Positions 1 through 8,773 of a stretch of 22,806 nt of DNA are shown here, in pieces. Location of the stretch: the NCBI GenBank assembly GCA_958431945.1, contig CAUASQ010000011.1, forward strand, positions 1 through 22,806. The letters are read 5' to 3'. The stretch's first letter is position 1; every line of letters begins with the position of its first letter. The DNA is from an uncultured Collinsella sp. (GTDB lineage Bacteria; Actinomycetota; Coriobacteriia; Coriobacteriales; Coriobacteriaceae). The notes under the pieces were generated by a model. The model ran no database searches. It was not told where the DNA came from and saw nothing but the letters and a program-made list of their open reading frames with translations. Position numbers and translations under genes: made by a program.

Positions 1-2
1 CG

Positions 3-446
3 GTGTTCTTGATGCCGCTGCTCGCGCAGCTCTTCTACCGCGTGGTCGACGCCGCGCCGGTCGCCGCCGTGGCAGAAGTTGCCGAGCATCCATCCGATGC
101 GCTCGACATCCTGCGCGCCCATCACGACCTAGCGAGCTTGCTCGCGCGCGAGCATGAGCTGCTGACTTCGCATGGCCATGGTCGCGTATTCGAGGGCCTG
201 CCTACGCTCGATACGATTGCCGAGCGTCTTTCCGCCGAGGCGGCGAGCGGCCACATCGATGCCCGCATCGTGGACGCTGCGCACCTGCTTGCCGATAAGA
301 CCTATGGAGACGAGGTCGACCCGTCCGAGCTGACTCCGCGCGAGCGTCGCCGCCTGGAGCGCGCCAAGCTCGCCGTGCGCGAATACCGCCGCCGCATGTT
401 GGAGCTCTATGCGCGCGATGAAGCCCAGGACGACGACGGCAGGTAG
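3..446 (+). CDS. C-terminal part of an unrecognised protein (5' end outside window)
   Basis: The reading frame is open at the left edge and ends with TAG at 444-446. The GTG at position 3 is in frame, but nothing upstream is visible, so the true start is probably outside the window. The visible 147 residues begin with a short hydrophobic stretch (about residues 1-18), which may be the end of a membrane segment. The rest is soluble, Ala-rich and helical. The last 40 residues are strongly charged (ELTPRERRRLERAKL region) and look like a cytoplasmic amphipathic or coiled-coil tail. I do not recognise the family and assign no function. Codon use matches its neighbours. No terminator directly follows the stop. 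The repeat block and hairpin at 470-684 lie downstream. Confidence 0.55.
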   Translation: MFLMPLLAQLFYRVVDAAPVAAVAEVAEHPSDALDILRAHHDLASLLAREHELLTSHGHGRVFEGLPTLDTIAERLSAEAASGHIDARIVDAAHLLADKTYGDEVDPSELTPRERRRLERAKLAVREYRRRMLELYARDEAQDDDGR

Positions 447-620
447 CCAACGCCGTCGCGGAAAATGCATCCCAGAATCCGCGTCCAGAGTGGGACGCGC
501 TTTCCGCGAGAGGCCCGTTACGGAAAGCGTGTCCCAGAATCCGCGCCCAGAATGGGACATAGTTTCTGAAAGAAGGCCCTGAGGGAAACTGCGCCCCGTT
601 CTGAGCTGAAATACCGGGAC
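435..620. repeat. Degenerate 62-nt tandem repeat, about three units, with a covarying stem
   Basis: Read on the minus strand, units begin with GTCCC at 620, 558 and 496, a spacing of exactly 62 nt each time. The middle and left units share a 27-nt core (470-496 and 532-558) with three mismatches. The right unit (559-620) is much more diverged. Each full unit carries an inverted repeat: 498-506 pairs with 521-529 in the middle unit, and 560-567 pairs with 584-591 in the right unit. Two base pairs differ by compensatory change (G-C to A-T, C-G to G-C) and one becomes a G-T wobble. A second inverted pair, GTCCCA/TGGGAC, flanks the core at 531-536 and 553-558. The left unit decays into the end of the upstream gene. 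Confidence 0.7.
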
Positions 621-630
621 GCAGCTTCCC
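583..630. other. Imperfect 16-bp inverted repeat
   Basis: The arms 583-598 and 615-630 can pair at 14 of 16 positions around a 16-nt loop. The left arm overlaps one arm of the repeat-unit stem, so the two structures would exclude each other. It may be part of the 3' processing or termination region between the converging genes. Confidence 0.45.
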
Positions 631-643
631 CTGCAAGCAGAAC

Positions 644-684
644 AAGGCGCGCTGCCTGCGGTTGATGCAGACAGCGCGCCTTTT
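644..684. terminator. Bidirectional terminator hairpin between the left gene and hom
   Basis: An 11-bp perfect stem is formed by AAGGCGCGCTG (644-654) and its complement at 672-682, with a 17-nt loop. A TTTT run follows on the plus side. On the minus side the T run is interrupted (TTGTT). It lies 34 nt beyond the hom stop codon and can serve converging transcripts from both sides. Confidence 0.75.
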
Positions 685-717
685 GCGTTGGGCTTCGTTG
701 AGGTTCGAAGTAGTGGA

Positions 718-2061
718 CTAGTTGGCCATGACGCCTTCGGTCCAAGCCTCAACGTCCTCGATGCGCAGGACGTTGGCGACCTCGGCCACACAGCCGACGT
801 TGGCAAGCTCGGCCGCGGCAGCCTGGACGTCCTTCTCGAGCGCGCGATGCGTCAGGAAGATGACCGAGCAGGCATCGTTGACGCCCGACTTGCCGTCCTC
901 GACTTGGTTGATGAGCGAGATCGAGATGTTGTGCTTGGCAAAGATGTCGACCGTCTCGGACAGGGCGCCCACGCGGTCGGCGACCTTCAGGCGCACATAG
1001 TACTTGGTCTGGAGCTCGTCCATGGGCTTAAAGGCGAGGTTGTGACCATAGGGCTCAATCTCGGGCAGCGGAGCCACGCCGCGGCTGATCTGCTCGGAGA
1101 GCGACAGGATGTCGCCCACGACGGCGCTCGCGGTGGGGAAGGAGCCTGCGCCGGCACCGTAGAACATGGTCTCACCCACGGCGTCGCCTACCACGTAGAC
1201 GGCGTTCATGGCGCCGTTGACCTTGGCAAGCATGTGGTCGGCGGGGATCAGCGTGGGATGCACACGGACGTCGACGCCGGCGTCGGTATTGCGGGCGATG
1301 CCGAGCAGCTTAATGGTGTAGCCGAGCTCGCGGGCCTGGGCGATGTCCTCGGCGCCGATGGTACGGATACCCTGCTGGTAAACATCGTCGGTGGTAACGC
1401 GGGTGCCAAAACCGATGGAGGCGAGGATTGCCGTCTTGCTGGCGGCATCGAAGCCGTCGACGTCGGCGGACGGGTCGGCCTCGGCATAGCCCTTTGCCTG
1501 GGCGTCGGCGAGCACGTCAGCGTAATCGGCGCCCTCGGCGTCCATGCGCGACAGGATGTAGTTGGTGGTGCCGTTGAGAATGCCAGCGATGGTCAGGATC
1601 TTGTTGCCCACCAGGTCGTGCTCGAGCGTGCTGACAATGGGGATGCCACCGCCGCAGCTGGCCTCGCACTTAATCTGCACGCCGCACGCGCGCGCCTTCT
1701 CGGCGAGCGTCTCGACATGACGGCCCAGCAGGGCCTTGTTGGCAGAGACGACGTGCTTGCCGTTCTCGAAGGCGGTGGTGAAGATTTCGGTCGCGGGGTG
1801 CTCGCCGCCGATGAGCTCGACGACGATATCGACGGCGGGGTCGGTGACGACGTCGTGCCAGTCGCTCGTAAAGGCCTCGCGCTCAATACCTGCCGCCTCG
1901 GCCTGCTCCCAAGCAAGCGCGCAGGCGCGGGTCAGCTTAAGGTCGATGCCGTAGGCGGCCAGGTACTCATCGTGGTGGCTCTTGATCAGACGGGCCACGC
2001 CGCCGCCGACGGTTCCAAGACCGATCAGACCGACGTTCACGGTGCGCAGGGGTTCGCTCAT
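718..2061 (-). CDS. hom: Homoserine dehydrogenase with C-terminal ACT domain
   Basis: Catalyses NAD(P)H-dependent reduction of aspartate semialdehyde to homoserine, the branch point to threonine, isoleucine and methionine; cytoplasmic. The 447-residue product has the N-terminal Rossmann motif GLGTVGGG (14-21). It also has the SANK segment with K109 and the family signature DGFDAASK around 202-209, whose Asp205 and Lys209 correspond to catalytic residues of the family. A C-terminal ACT domain (about 360-435, beginning YYVRLKVADR) indicates feedback control, typically by threonine. The length is normal for the ACT-containing form. The start is ATG at 2061, with GAAGGAG 7 nt upstream. It is transcribed alone, divergent from the amino-acid transporter genes, and ends at the hairpin at 644-684. 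Confidence 0.97.
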   Translation of the reverse strand: MSEPLRTVNVGLIGLGTVGGGVARLIKSHHDEYLAAYGIDLKLTRACALAWEQAEAAGIEREAFTSDWHDVVTDPAVDIVVELIGGEHPATEIFTTAFENGKHVVSANKALLGRHVETLAEKARACGVQIKCEASCGGGIPIVSTLEHDLVGNKILTIAGILNGTTNYILSRMDAEGADYADVLADAQAKGYAEADPSADVDGFDAASKTAILASIGFGTRVTTDDVYQQGIRTIGAEDIAQARELGYTIKLLGIARNTDAGVDVRVHPTLIPADHMLAKVNGAMNAVYVVGDAVGETMFYGAGAGSFPTASAVVGDILSLSEQISRGVAPLPEIEPYGHNLAFKPMDELQTKYYVRLKVADRVGALSETVDIFAKHNISISLINQVEDGKSGVNDACSVIFLTHRALEKDVQAAAAELANVGCVAEVANVLRIEDVEAWTEGVMAN

Positions 2062-2115
2062 AGATAGCTCCTTCGTGCATCTTATGGATGGATTAACCGC
2101 TTAAAGGTTGAGTGC

Positions 2116-2121
2116 ATTCTA
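2116..2121 (-). promoter_or_regulatory. Possible -10 element for hom
   Basis: The minus strand reads TAGAAT here, about 55 nt upstream of the hom start. No good -35 is seen at 16-18 nt, so this is weak. It lies in the 250-nt divergent region between hom and the first binding-protein gene. That region otherwise shows only the short repeat GGAAACAT (2190-2197 and 2199-2206). Confidence 0.25.
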
Positions 2122-2311
2122 GCGTGAACCGAGGGCGCGTGCTCGCCAGGCAACAGGAGTCGCACAAAACGGCACCCCCGAAACGCTGCGGAAACATTGG
2201 AAACATGCTCGCTACAAACGGAACTCCGTAACAAACTGTCAACGTTTGCACCATAAGGTTTGCCCTGTACCGCAAGACGGCCGCACCGCGGCCAGCGAAA
2301 AGGGGGACACC

Positions 2312-3478
2312 ATGTTTAGCATCAACAACGTACTTAACCGCAGGAGTTTCTTGGCTGGCGCCGCGGCGCTCGGTGGCACCGCGGTGCTCGCTGGTTGCTC
2401 GTCGGGTGGCTCGGACGGCGGCTCCGCCGATGACGGCAAGACCTTCAAGATCGGTGTCATCGGCCCTCTGACCGGCGCCGCGGCAACCTATGGCGTTTCG
2501 GCCGAGAAGGGTGCCAAGCTCGCCGCCAAGGATTTCTCGACCAAGGACCTCAAACTCTCGCTTAAGTCCGAGGATGACGTCGCTGACGGCGAGAAGGCTA
2601 TCAACGCCTTCAATACCCTGTGTGACTGGGGCATGCAGGCGCTCGTCGGTCCGGTCACCACCGGTGCTGCCGTCGCTGTCTCGGGCGAGATTGCCGACGA
2701 CATGCTCATGGTCACGCCCTCGGCCTCGTCTCTCGACGTCACCAAGGATAAGACCACGGTCTTTCAGGTTTGCTTCACCGATCCCACCATGGGCGCCAGC
2801 GCCGCGAAGTTCTTGGCCGAGAAGTGCGCGGACGCCAAGATCGCCCTGTTCTACAACTCCGGCGATACGTACAGCTCGGGTGTTGCCGATGCCTTTGCCG
2901 AGCAGGCCAAGGAGTCCAAACTTGATATCGTCGATACCGAGACCTTTAAGGACGATTCCTCCACGAGCTTTACCAACCAGCTCACCAAGGCCAAGGAGTC
3001 CGGCGCCACGTTCATCTTTGCGCCGATCTACTACACGCCGGCGTCCGTTTTGCTCAAGAACGCCAAGGACATGGGCTACGACATGACCCTCATGGGTACC
3101 GACGGCATGGACGGCCTGCTCTCTGTGGAAGGCTTCGATACCTCTCTTGCCGAGGGCGTACTGCTCGTGACCCCGTTTTCGGCTGACGATGAGAAGAATG
3201 CCGACTTCGTCAAGGCCTATAAGGATGCCTACGACGAGACGCCCAACCAGTTTGCCGCCGACGCCTACGATTGCGTCCACGCCATTGTCGAGGCCATCGA
3301 CAAAGCGGGCATCGACATTACGGCCGACGGCGCCGACATTGCCGGCGACCTTGCCAAGGCCATGCGCAAGATCAAGATCGAGGGCCTGACGGGCGAGCTG
3401 ACGTGGAATGACAAGGGCCAGGTCGAAAAGCCCGCTACGGCTTATGTGATCCAGGACGGCAAGTACATCGCCGCCTAA
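2312..3478 (+). CDS. Branched-chain amino acid type ABC transporter substrate-binding lipoprotein (first copy)
   Basis: Extracytoplasmic binding protein of the LivJ/LivK (Peripla_BP_6, type I fold) family. It captures an amino acid, presumably Leu/Ile/Val, for the LivHMGF importer encoded downstream. The 388-residue product starts with a lipoprotein signal: twin arginine at 10-11 (NRRSFLAG), a hydrophobic stretch and lipobox LAGC with Cys29 as the lipidation site. The twin arginine suggests possible Tat export. The mature domain begins FKIGVIGPLTGAAA, as typical for the family. I chose ATG 2312 because AGGGGG lies 6 nt upstream; the frame extends further up but without a binding site. It is very similar to the next gene and separated from it by 270 nt. 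Substrate specificity cannot be read from sequence. Confidence 0.93.
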   Translation: MFSINNVLNRRSFLAGAAALGGTAVLAGCSSGGSDGGSADDGKTFKIGVIGPLTGAAATYGVSAEKGAKLAAKDFSTKDLKLSLKSEDDVADGEKAINAFNTLCDWGMQALVGPVTTGAAVAVSGEIADDMLMVTPSASSLDVTKDKTTVFQVCFTDPTMGASAAKFLAEKCADAKIALFYNSGDTYSSGVADAFAEQAKESKLDIVDTETFKDDSSTSFTNQLTKAKESGATFIFAPIYYTPASVLLKNAKDMGYDMTLMGTDGMDGLLSVEGFDTSLAEGVLLVTPFSADDEKNADFVKAYKDAYDETPNQFAADAYDCVHAIVEAIDKAGIDITADGADIAGDLAKAMRKIKIEGLTGELTWNDKGQVEKPATAYVIQDGKYIAA

Positions 3479-3655
3479 GTGCATATACATCGAGACCGGC
3501 GGGCCGTTTTATTCAGGGCAAGGACGCCTGTAACAGAACGGAAACATTACTTTCACACAATAAAGTGGCTAAACTGCATAAACCGACAGGAATACGCAGA
3601 ATTATGGATAAATGGGCAAAACAAAAGAAAAGTTGAAATAATCGCCACTTTTCTC

Positions 3656-3727
3656 AACTAAAGCGTCTACTATTTTGCGAACGCCGAACACGGCGAAGGA
3701 TGGCCTGTCGGGTAACCGAAACCCGAC
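3656..3727 (+). promoter_or_regulatory. Possible promoter and 5' leader hairpins of the second binding-protein gene
   Basis: This AT-rich stretch lies between the two binding-protein genes. TACTAT at 3668-3673 could be a -10 box, without a clear -35. It is followed by two hairpins: CGCCG/CGGCG (3682-3686 with 3691-3695) and a perfect 7-bp stem GTCGGGT/ACCCGAC (3707-3713 with 3721-3727). Just upstream, AGTTGA (3631-3636) and TCAACT (3654-3659) form an inverted repeat that could be an operator. The second copy therefore may have its own promoter and a structured leader. Confidence 0.35.
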
Positions 3728-3748
3728 GAGATTTGAGAGGAGAGCCGC

Positions 3749-4936
3749 ATGTCGAGCCTCACCGGTAAGTCATTGAACCCTGTTATGAATCGCAGGAGCG
3801 TTATCGCGAGCGCAGCAGGTCTGGGGGCGATGTCCATTCTAGCTGGCTGCTCCTCTAACGGCGGCGACAGCGGTTCCGCGTCGGGCGACGCTTCGTTTAA
3901 GATCGGCACCATCGGCCCGCTGACCGGCGCCAACGCGTCCTACGGCAAGTCCGTTACACAGGCTGTCGAGCTTGGCTGCAAGGATTTCTCGACTAAGGAG
4001 CTGCCGCTTGTCAGCAAGGCCGAGGACGACCAGGCCGATGGCGAGAAGGCCGTCAACGCCTTCAACACCCTGCTCGACTGGGGCATGCAGGCCCTCGTCG
4101 GTCCGACCACCACGGGTGCGTCGGTCGCCGTTGCCGCAGAGTGCGGTAACGACCCCGAGACGTTCATGATCACCCCGTCCGCGTCTTCCGAGGACGTTAC
4201 CAAGGGCAAGGATTGCGTCTTCCAGGTTTGCTTTACCGACCCCAACCAGGGTGTCAACGCTGCCAAGTTCCTGGCAGAGAAATATGCGGACGAGAAGTTC
4301 GTGCTGTTCTATAACTCCGGCGACGCCTATTCTTCGGGCATCGCAGATTCCTTTAAGGCCCAGGCCGCTGAGTCCAAGCTCGAGATTGTCGACGAGGAGA
4401 CCTTTAAGGACGACTCCGCCACGAGCTTTACCAACCAGCTGACCAAGGCCAAGCAGGCAGGCGCCACCATGATCTTTGCGCCGATCTACTACACGCCGGC
4501 GTCCGTCCTGCTCAAGAACGCCAAGGACATGGGCTACGACGTCAAGATGATGGGCTGCGACGGCATGGACGGCATCCTGGGCGTTGAGGGCTTCGACACC
4601 TCTCTTGCCGAGGGTCTGCTGCTCATGACCCCGTTCTCCGCCGACGACGAGAAGAACGCCGACTTCGTCAACGCTTACAAAGATAAGTACGGCGATACCC
4701 CCGACCAGTTTGCCGCCGACGCCTACGACGGCGTGCATGCGGTGGTCGAGGCTCTCAAGGAGGCCGGCCTGGGTGTCGACGCCGACCCCACCGAGGTTGC
4801 CGAGAAGCTTCCCGAGGCTATGCGCAACATTACTGTTGACGGTCTGACTGGCAAGCTCTCCTGGAACGACAAGGGCCAGGTCCAGAAGGACCCGACGGCG
4901 TACGTCATTACCGACGGCAAGTACGTACAGGCCTAA
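3749..4936 (+). CDS. Branched-chain amino acid type ABC transporter substrate-binding lipoprotein (second copy)
   Basis: A paralogue of the preceding protein with the same fold and presumed role as solute receptor for the Liv-type importer. The 395-residue product has a twin-arginine lipoprotein signal (NRRSVIAS, Arg15-Arg16) and lipobox LAGC with Cys34. The mature part begins FKIGTIGPLTGANAS. Long blocks are identical to the first copy, for example the region around the conserved FAPIYYTPASVLLKNAK segment, and identity is visible even at nucleotide level there. The start is ATG 3749, with AGGAGA 6 nt upstream; an in-frame ATG at 3785 would give a more usual short signal peptide. This copy is directly upstream of livH and is probably the principal receptor of the operon. 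Divergence at the N-terminal lobe suggests a different or broader ligand range. Confidence 0.93.
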   Translation: MSSLTGKSLNPVMNRRSVIASAAGLGAMSILAGCSSNGGDSGSASGDASFKIGTIGPLTGANASYGKSVTQAVELGCKDFSTKELPLVSKAEDDQADGEKAVNAFNTLLDWGMQALVGPTTTGASVAVAAECGNDPETFMITPSASSEDVTKGKDCVFQVCFTDPNQGVNAAKFLAEKYADEKFVLFYNSGDAYSSGIADSFKAQAAESKLEIVDEETFKDDSATSFTNQLTKAKQAGATMIFAPIYYTPASVLLKNAKDMGYDVKMMGCDGMDGILGVEGFDTSLAEGLLLMTPFSADDEKNADFVNAYKDKYGDTPDQFAADAYDGVHAVVEALKEAGLGVDADPTEVAEKLPEAMRNITVDGLTGKLSWNDKGQVQKDPTAYVITDGKYVQA

Positions 4937-4967
4937 TAGGCCGCCTTACATAGAGCGGTTTTGATCC

Positions 4968-5029
4968 CAAGCAGGGGAGGTTTTGGCCTTCCCTGCTTGC
5001 TTGGTATCTAGGGACGATGTAACGTCCCT
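4968..5029 (+). terminator. Two stable hairpins between the binding-protein gene and livH
   Basis: The first hairpin has a 13-bp stem (4968-4980 with 4987-4999, one G-T wobble, loop TTTTGG). The second has a perfect 7-bp stem AGGGACG/CGTCCCT (5010-5016 with 5023-5029). Neither has a proper T run, so they are more likely a partial attenuator or an mRNA-stabilising or processing element than a full terminator. They could account for higher expression of the binding protein than of the membrane parts, as is common for ABC importers. Confidence 0.5.
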
Positions 5030-5075
5030 GTTTCATACATCAACTGGAAACCTATTCGAAAGGGGGATGTGGAAC

Positions 5076-5957
5076 ATGACGGTCTTTATCCAATACCTGG
5101 TCAACGGCCTGTCCATGGGCAGCGTCTACGCCATCATCGCGTTGGGCTACACCATGGTCTACGGTATCGCCAAGATGCTCAACTTCGCTCACGGCGACGT
5201 CATCATGGTCGGTGCCTATGTCTCGTTCTGTGCCACGTCGTATCTCGGCCTCCCGGGCTGGGCATCTGTAGTTCTCTCTTGTGTGGTCTGCACGGTTCTC
5301 GGTGTTCTCATCGAGGGTCTGGCCTATAAGCCGCTGCGCCAAGCAGGCCCTCTGGCCGTTCTGATCACGGCCATCGGCGTGTCTTACTTCCTGCAGAACG
5401 CCGCGCAGCTTCTGTGGGGCGCCACGCCCAAGAACTTCACTTCGCTCGTCACCTTCCAGGTGCCGGAGTTCTTGGCCAAGTTCAACGTAAGCGCCGTCTC
5501 GCTCGTCACCATCGTCGCCTGCCTGGTTATCATGGCCGGCCTGATGTTCTTTACAGGTAAGACCAAGATGGGCAAAGCCATGCGCGCCGTGTCCGAGGAC
5601 AAAGCCGCCGCTCAGCTCATGGGCATCAACGTCAACCGCACCATCTCGATGACGTTTGCCATCGGCTCTGCCCTTGCCGCCATCGCCGGCGTGCTGCTGT
5701 GCTCCTACTCGCCGGTCCTGCAGCCCACCACGGGCGCCATGCCTGGCATCAAGGCCTTCGACGCTGCCGTTTTCGGCGGCATCGGCTCCATCCCCGGTGC
5801 CTTTGTCGGTGGCATTCTCATCGGCATCATCGAGGCGATGGCGCAGGCTTACATTTCCACGAGCCTTGCCAACTCCATCGTCTTTGGTGTTTTGATCATC
5901 GTCCTGCTCGTCAAGCCTGCCGGCCTCTTGGGCAAGTACGTCCCCGAGAAGGTGTAG
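5076..5957 (+). CDS. livH: Branched-chain amino acid ABC transporter permease, LivH type
   Basis: Inner-membrane permease that pairs with LivM to form the channel of the importer. The 293-residue protein is almost wholly hydrophobic, with about eight membrane segments. It has the LivH hallmarks NGLSMGSVYAIIALG at the N terminus and MLNFAHGD at about residues 38-45. The cytoplasmic EAA-like loop is present around MRAVSEDKAAAQLMGIN. The frame extends upstream, but ATG 5076 is favoured because the GGGGG site at 5062-5066 is 9 nt away. ATG 5067 would abut that site with no spacing. It is followed immediately by livM, so the two are translationally coupled. Confidence 0.95.
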   Translation: MTVFIQYLVNGLSMGSVYAIIALGYTMVYGIAKMLNFAHGDVIMVGAYVSFCATSYLGLPGWASVVLSCVVCTVLGVLIEGLAYKPLRQAGPLAVLITAIGVSYFLQNAAQLLWGATPKNFTSLVTFQVPEFLAKFNVSAVSLVTIVACLVIMAGLMFFTGKTKMGKAMRAVSEDKAAAQLMGINVNRTISMTFAIGSALAAIAGVLLCSYSPVLQPTTGAMPGIKAFDAAVFGGIGSIPGAFVGGILIGIIEAMAQAYISTSLANSIVFGVLIIVLLVKPAGLLGKYVPEKV

Positions 5958-7035
5958 GTGAGCGTTATGAAGTTTCTTAAAGACAAGCAGACGCGTCACG
6001 ACTTTGTCACGTACGCCATGTGCATCGTGGCCTTCGCCATCGTGTTCTTTATGCAGTCCAACCACATGATCCCGCGCATGATCGCCGGTCAGCTGGTTCC
6101 CATCACGGCCTATATCGTCATGGCCATTTCCCTCAACCTCGTCGTCGGCATCGCGGGCGACCTGTCGCTGGGCCATGCGGGCTTTATGAGCGTTGGCGCC
6201 TATACGGGAATCGTCACCGCCGTCGCGCTGGAGAGCGCCGTTCCCTCCGATCCAATACGTCTTGTCATCAGCATTGTGGTCGGCGCTATCGCTGCCGCCA
6301 TCCTGGGCTTCTTGATTGGTATCCCGGTCCTGCGCCTGAGCGGCGACTATCTGGCCATCGTGACCCTGGCTTTTGGCGAGATCATCAAAGAGATCGTCAC
6401 CTGCCTCATTGTGGGCGTCGACTCCCGCGGCCTGCACGTGATCTTTAACATCACGGGCAACTCTACGATCGACGACCTGCACCTGCTCGAGGACGGCACC
6501 GCCATCATCAAGGGCGCCCAGGGCGCCTCGGGCGTGTCGACGTACTCGACCTTCCTCGCTGGTGCCATCCTGGTCATGGTTGCGCTCGTGATCGTGCTCA
6601 ACCTGGTTCGCAGCCGTACCGGCCGTGCCATTATGGCCGTGCGCGATAACAAGATTGCAGCCGAGTCCGTAGGCATCTCCGTCACCGAGTACCGCATGAT
6701 CGCCTTCGTGGTTTCCGCTGCCCTCGCCGGTGCTGCCGGAGCTCTCTTCGGCGGTAACTTCTCGCAGCTCTCCGCCACCAAGTTCGACTTCAACACGTCC
6801 ATTCTCATCCTGGTGTTCGTGGTCCTGGGCGGCCTGGGCAACATGCGCGGTTCCGTCATCGCGGCGGCGTTGCTCACGGTGCTTCCCGAGCTGCTCCGTC
6901 AGTTCTCGGACTACCGCATGCTCATCTACGCCATCGTGCTGATCCTGGTCATGATCTTTACCAACAACCCGCAGCTCAAGGCGTTCTTCGGTCGCGTCAA
7001 GGACCGCTTTGCTTCCAAGAAGGAGGTGGCAGCCG

Positions 7036-7046
<11 letters not shown>
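5958..7046 (+). CDS. livM: Branched-chain amino acid ABC transporter permease, LivM type
   Basis: Second channel-forming permease of the importer. It has 362 residues if GTG 5958 is used and 359 from ATG 5967. GTG 5958 directly follows the livH stop, with GAAGG 5 nt upstream; ATG 5967 has AGGTGAG 4 nt upstream, so the start is ambiguous. The family pattern is clear: SLNLVVGIAGDLSLGHAGFM near residues 55-75, the RLSGDYLAIVTLAFGEI block, and the conserved cytoplasmic loop GRAIMAVRDNKIAAESVGI. About ten membrane segments are expected. A charged C-terminal tail (RVKDRFASKKE) overlaps the start of livG by 11 nt, which indicates coupled translation. Confidence 0.95.
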
Positions 7047-7896
<850 letters not shown>

Positions 7897-8610
7897 ATGG
7901 CAGAGCCGATGCTTTCCGTCTACAACATCAACGTCTGGTACGGCGCCATCCACGCCATCAAGGACATCTCCTTTAACGTTAACGAGGGCGAGATCGTGGC
8001 CTTGATTGGCGCTAACGGCGCCGGCAAGTCCACGACGCTCAAGACTGTCTCGGGCCTGCTACGCTCCAAGACCGGCTCCATCAAGTTTATGGGCGAGGAC
8101 ATTACCCATACGCCCGCCGACAAGCTGGTTGGCAAGGGCCTGGCTCAGGTACCCGAGGGACGTCGCGCCTTTTTGCAGATGACGGTCGAGGAGAACTTGG
8201 AGATGGGCGCCTATACGCAGGCCAAGTCAACGGTGGCTCCGGGCCTTGAGCGCGTCTACGAGCAGTTTCCGCGCCTGAAGGAGCGCCGTCGCCAGGTCGC
8301 CGGCACTCTTTCGGGCGGCGAGCAGCAGATGCTCGTTATGGGGCGCGCCCTTATGAGTAACCCCAAACTGCTTATGCTCGACGAACCTTCCATGGGTCTG
8401 GCACCGATTCTGATCGAACAGATCTTCCAGATTGTCGAGGACCTGCACAAGGCCGGCACCACGGTGCTTCTGGTCGAGCAAAACGCGCAGATGGCTCTTT
8501 CCATCGCCACGCGCGGCTACGTGCTCGAGACCGGCAAGATCACCATGACCGGCACGGGCCAAGAACTCCTGCACGACGATAACGTGCGTAAGGCCTATCT
8601 GGGCGGTTAA
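7897..8610 (+). CDS. livF: Branched-chain amino acid ABC transporter ATP-binding protein, LivF type
   Basis: Second ATPase of the importer; it forms the nucleotide-binding dimer with LivG. The 237 residues are standard LivF length. Motifs seen are Walker A GANGAGKST (38-46), QVPEGRRAF after the Q-loop region, a complete signature LSGGEQQ (138-144), Walker B LLMLDEP with Asp162 and Glu163, and the switch His position taken by Gln in LLVEQNAQ, as usual in LivF. The C terminus is VRKAYLGG. ATG directly follows the livG stop codon, and the binding site GGGGGAG lies within the end of livG. This is the last gene of the operon; the terminator at 8622-8659 follows. Confidence 0.97.
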   Translation: MAEPMLSVYNINVWYGAIHAIKDISFNVNEGEIVALIGANGAGKSTTLKTVSGLLRSKTGSIKFMGEDITHTPADKLVGKGLAQVPEGRRAFLQMTVEENLEMGAYTQAKSTVAPGLERVYEQFPRLKERRRQVAGTLSGGEQQMLVMGRALMSNPKLLMLDEPSMGLAPILIEQIFQIVEDLHKAGTTVLLVEQNAQMALSIATRGYVLETGKITMTGTGQELLHDDNVRKAYLGG

Positions 8611-8621
8611 TTCATTCAACG

Positions 8622-8659
8622 AAGGGGCGCTGACTATCCCGGTCAGCGCCCCTTTTTTT
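8622..8659 (+). terminator. Rho-independent terminator of the liv operon
   Basis: A perfect stem AAGGGGCGCTGAC pairs with its complement at 8642-8654 across a 7-nt loop. It is followed by a run of seven T (8653-8659). It starts 12 nt after the livF stop. Confidence 0.93.
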
Positions 8660-8688
8660 GGTGCAAGGGGTCAGGTTACTTTGCACCA
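8659..8688. repeat. REP-like inverted repeat TGGTGCAA...TTGCACCA
   Basis: The perfect 8-bp inverted repeat has arms at 8659-8666 and 8681-8688 around a 14-nt loop rich in G and T. It overlaps the T run of the preceding terminator. The 12-mer TTTGCACCATAA (8680-8691) recurs at 2245-2256 upstream of the first binding-protein gene. It could be a dispersed palindromic element or a transcription-factor site. Confidence 0.4.
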
Positions 8689-8773
8689 TAAACAGTCCCT
8701 ATTCCACCGCAACTTCATGGGGATGTGTGACAATGCCCGTCGGAAAACATCTGCTGTCTTTGGGGGTCTATCT

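Noticed and set aside
435..620. CRISPR array
   Set aside because: The 62-nt periodicity is regular, but the whole unit diverges together; there are no identical short repeats with unrelated spacers and no cas genes.
688..2067. Long plus-strand ORF of 459 codons
   Set aside because: It is the exact antisense of hom, and its composition (Gly/Val/Asp/His-rich repeats) is typical of a high-GC shadow frame. No ribosome binding site or family match.
2093..3490. Minus-strand ORF of 465 codons opposite the first binding protein
   Set aside because: Shadow of a well-supported lipoprotein gene; no recognisable motif.
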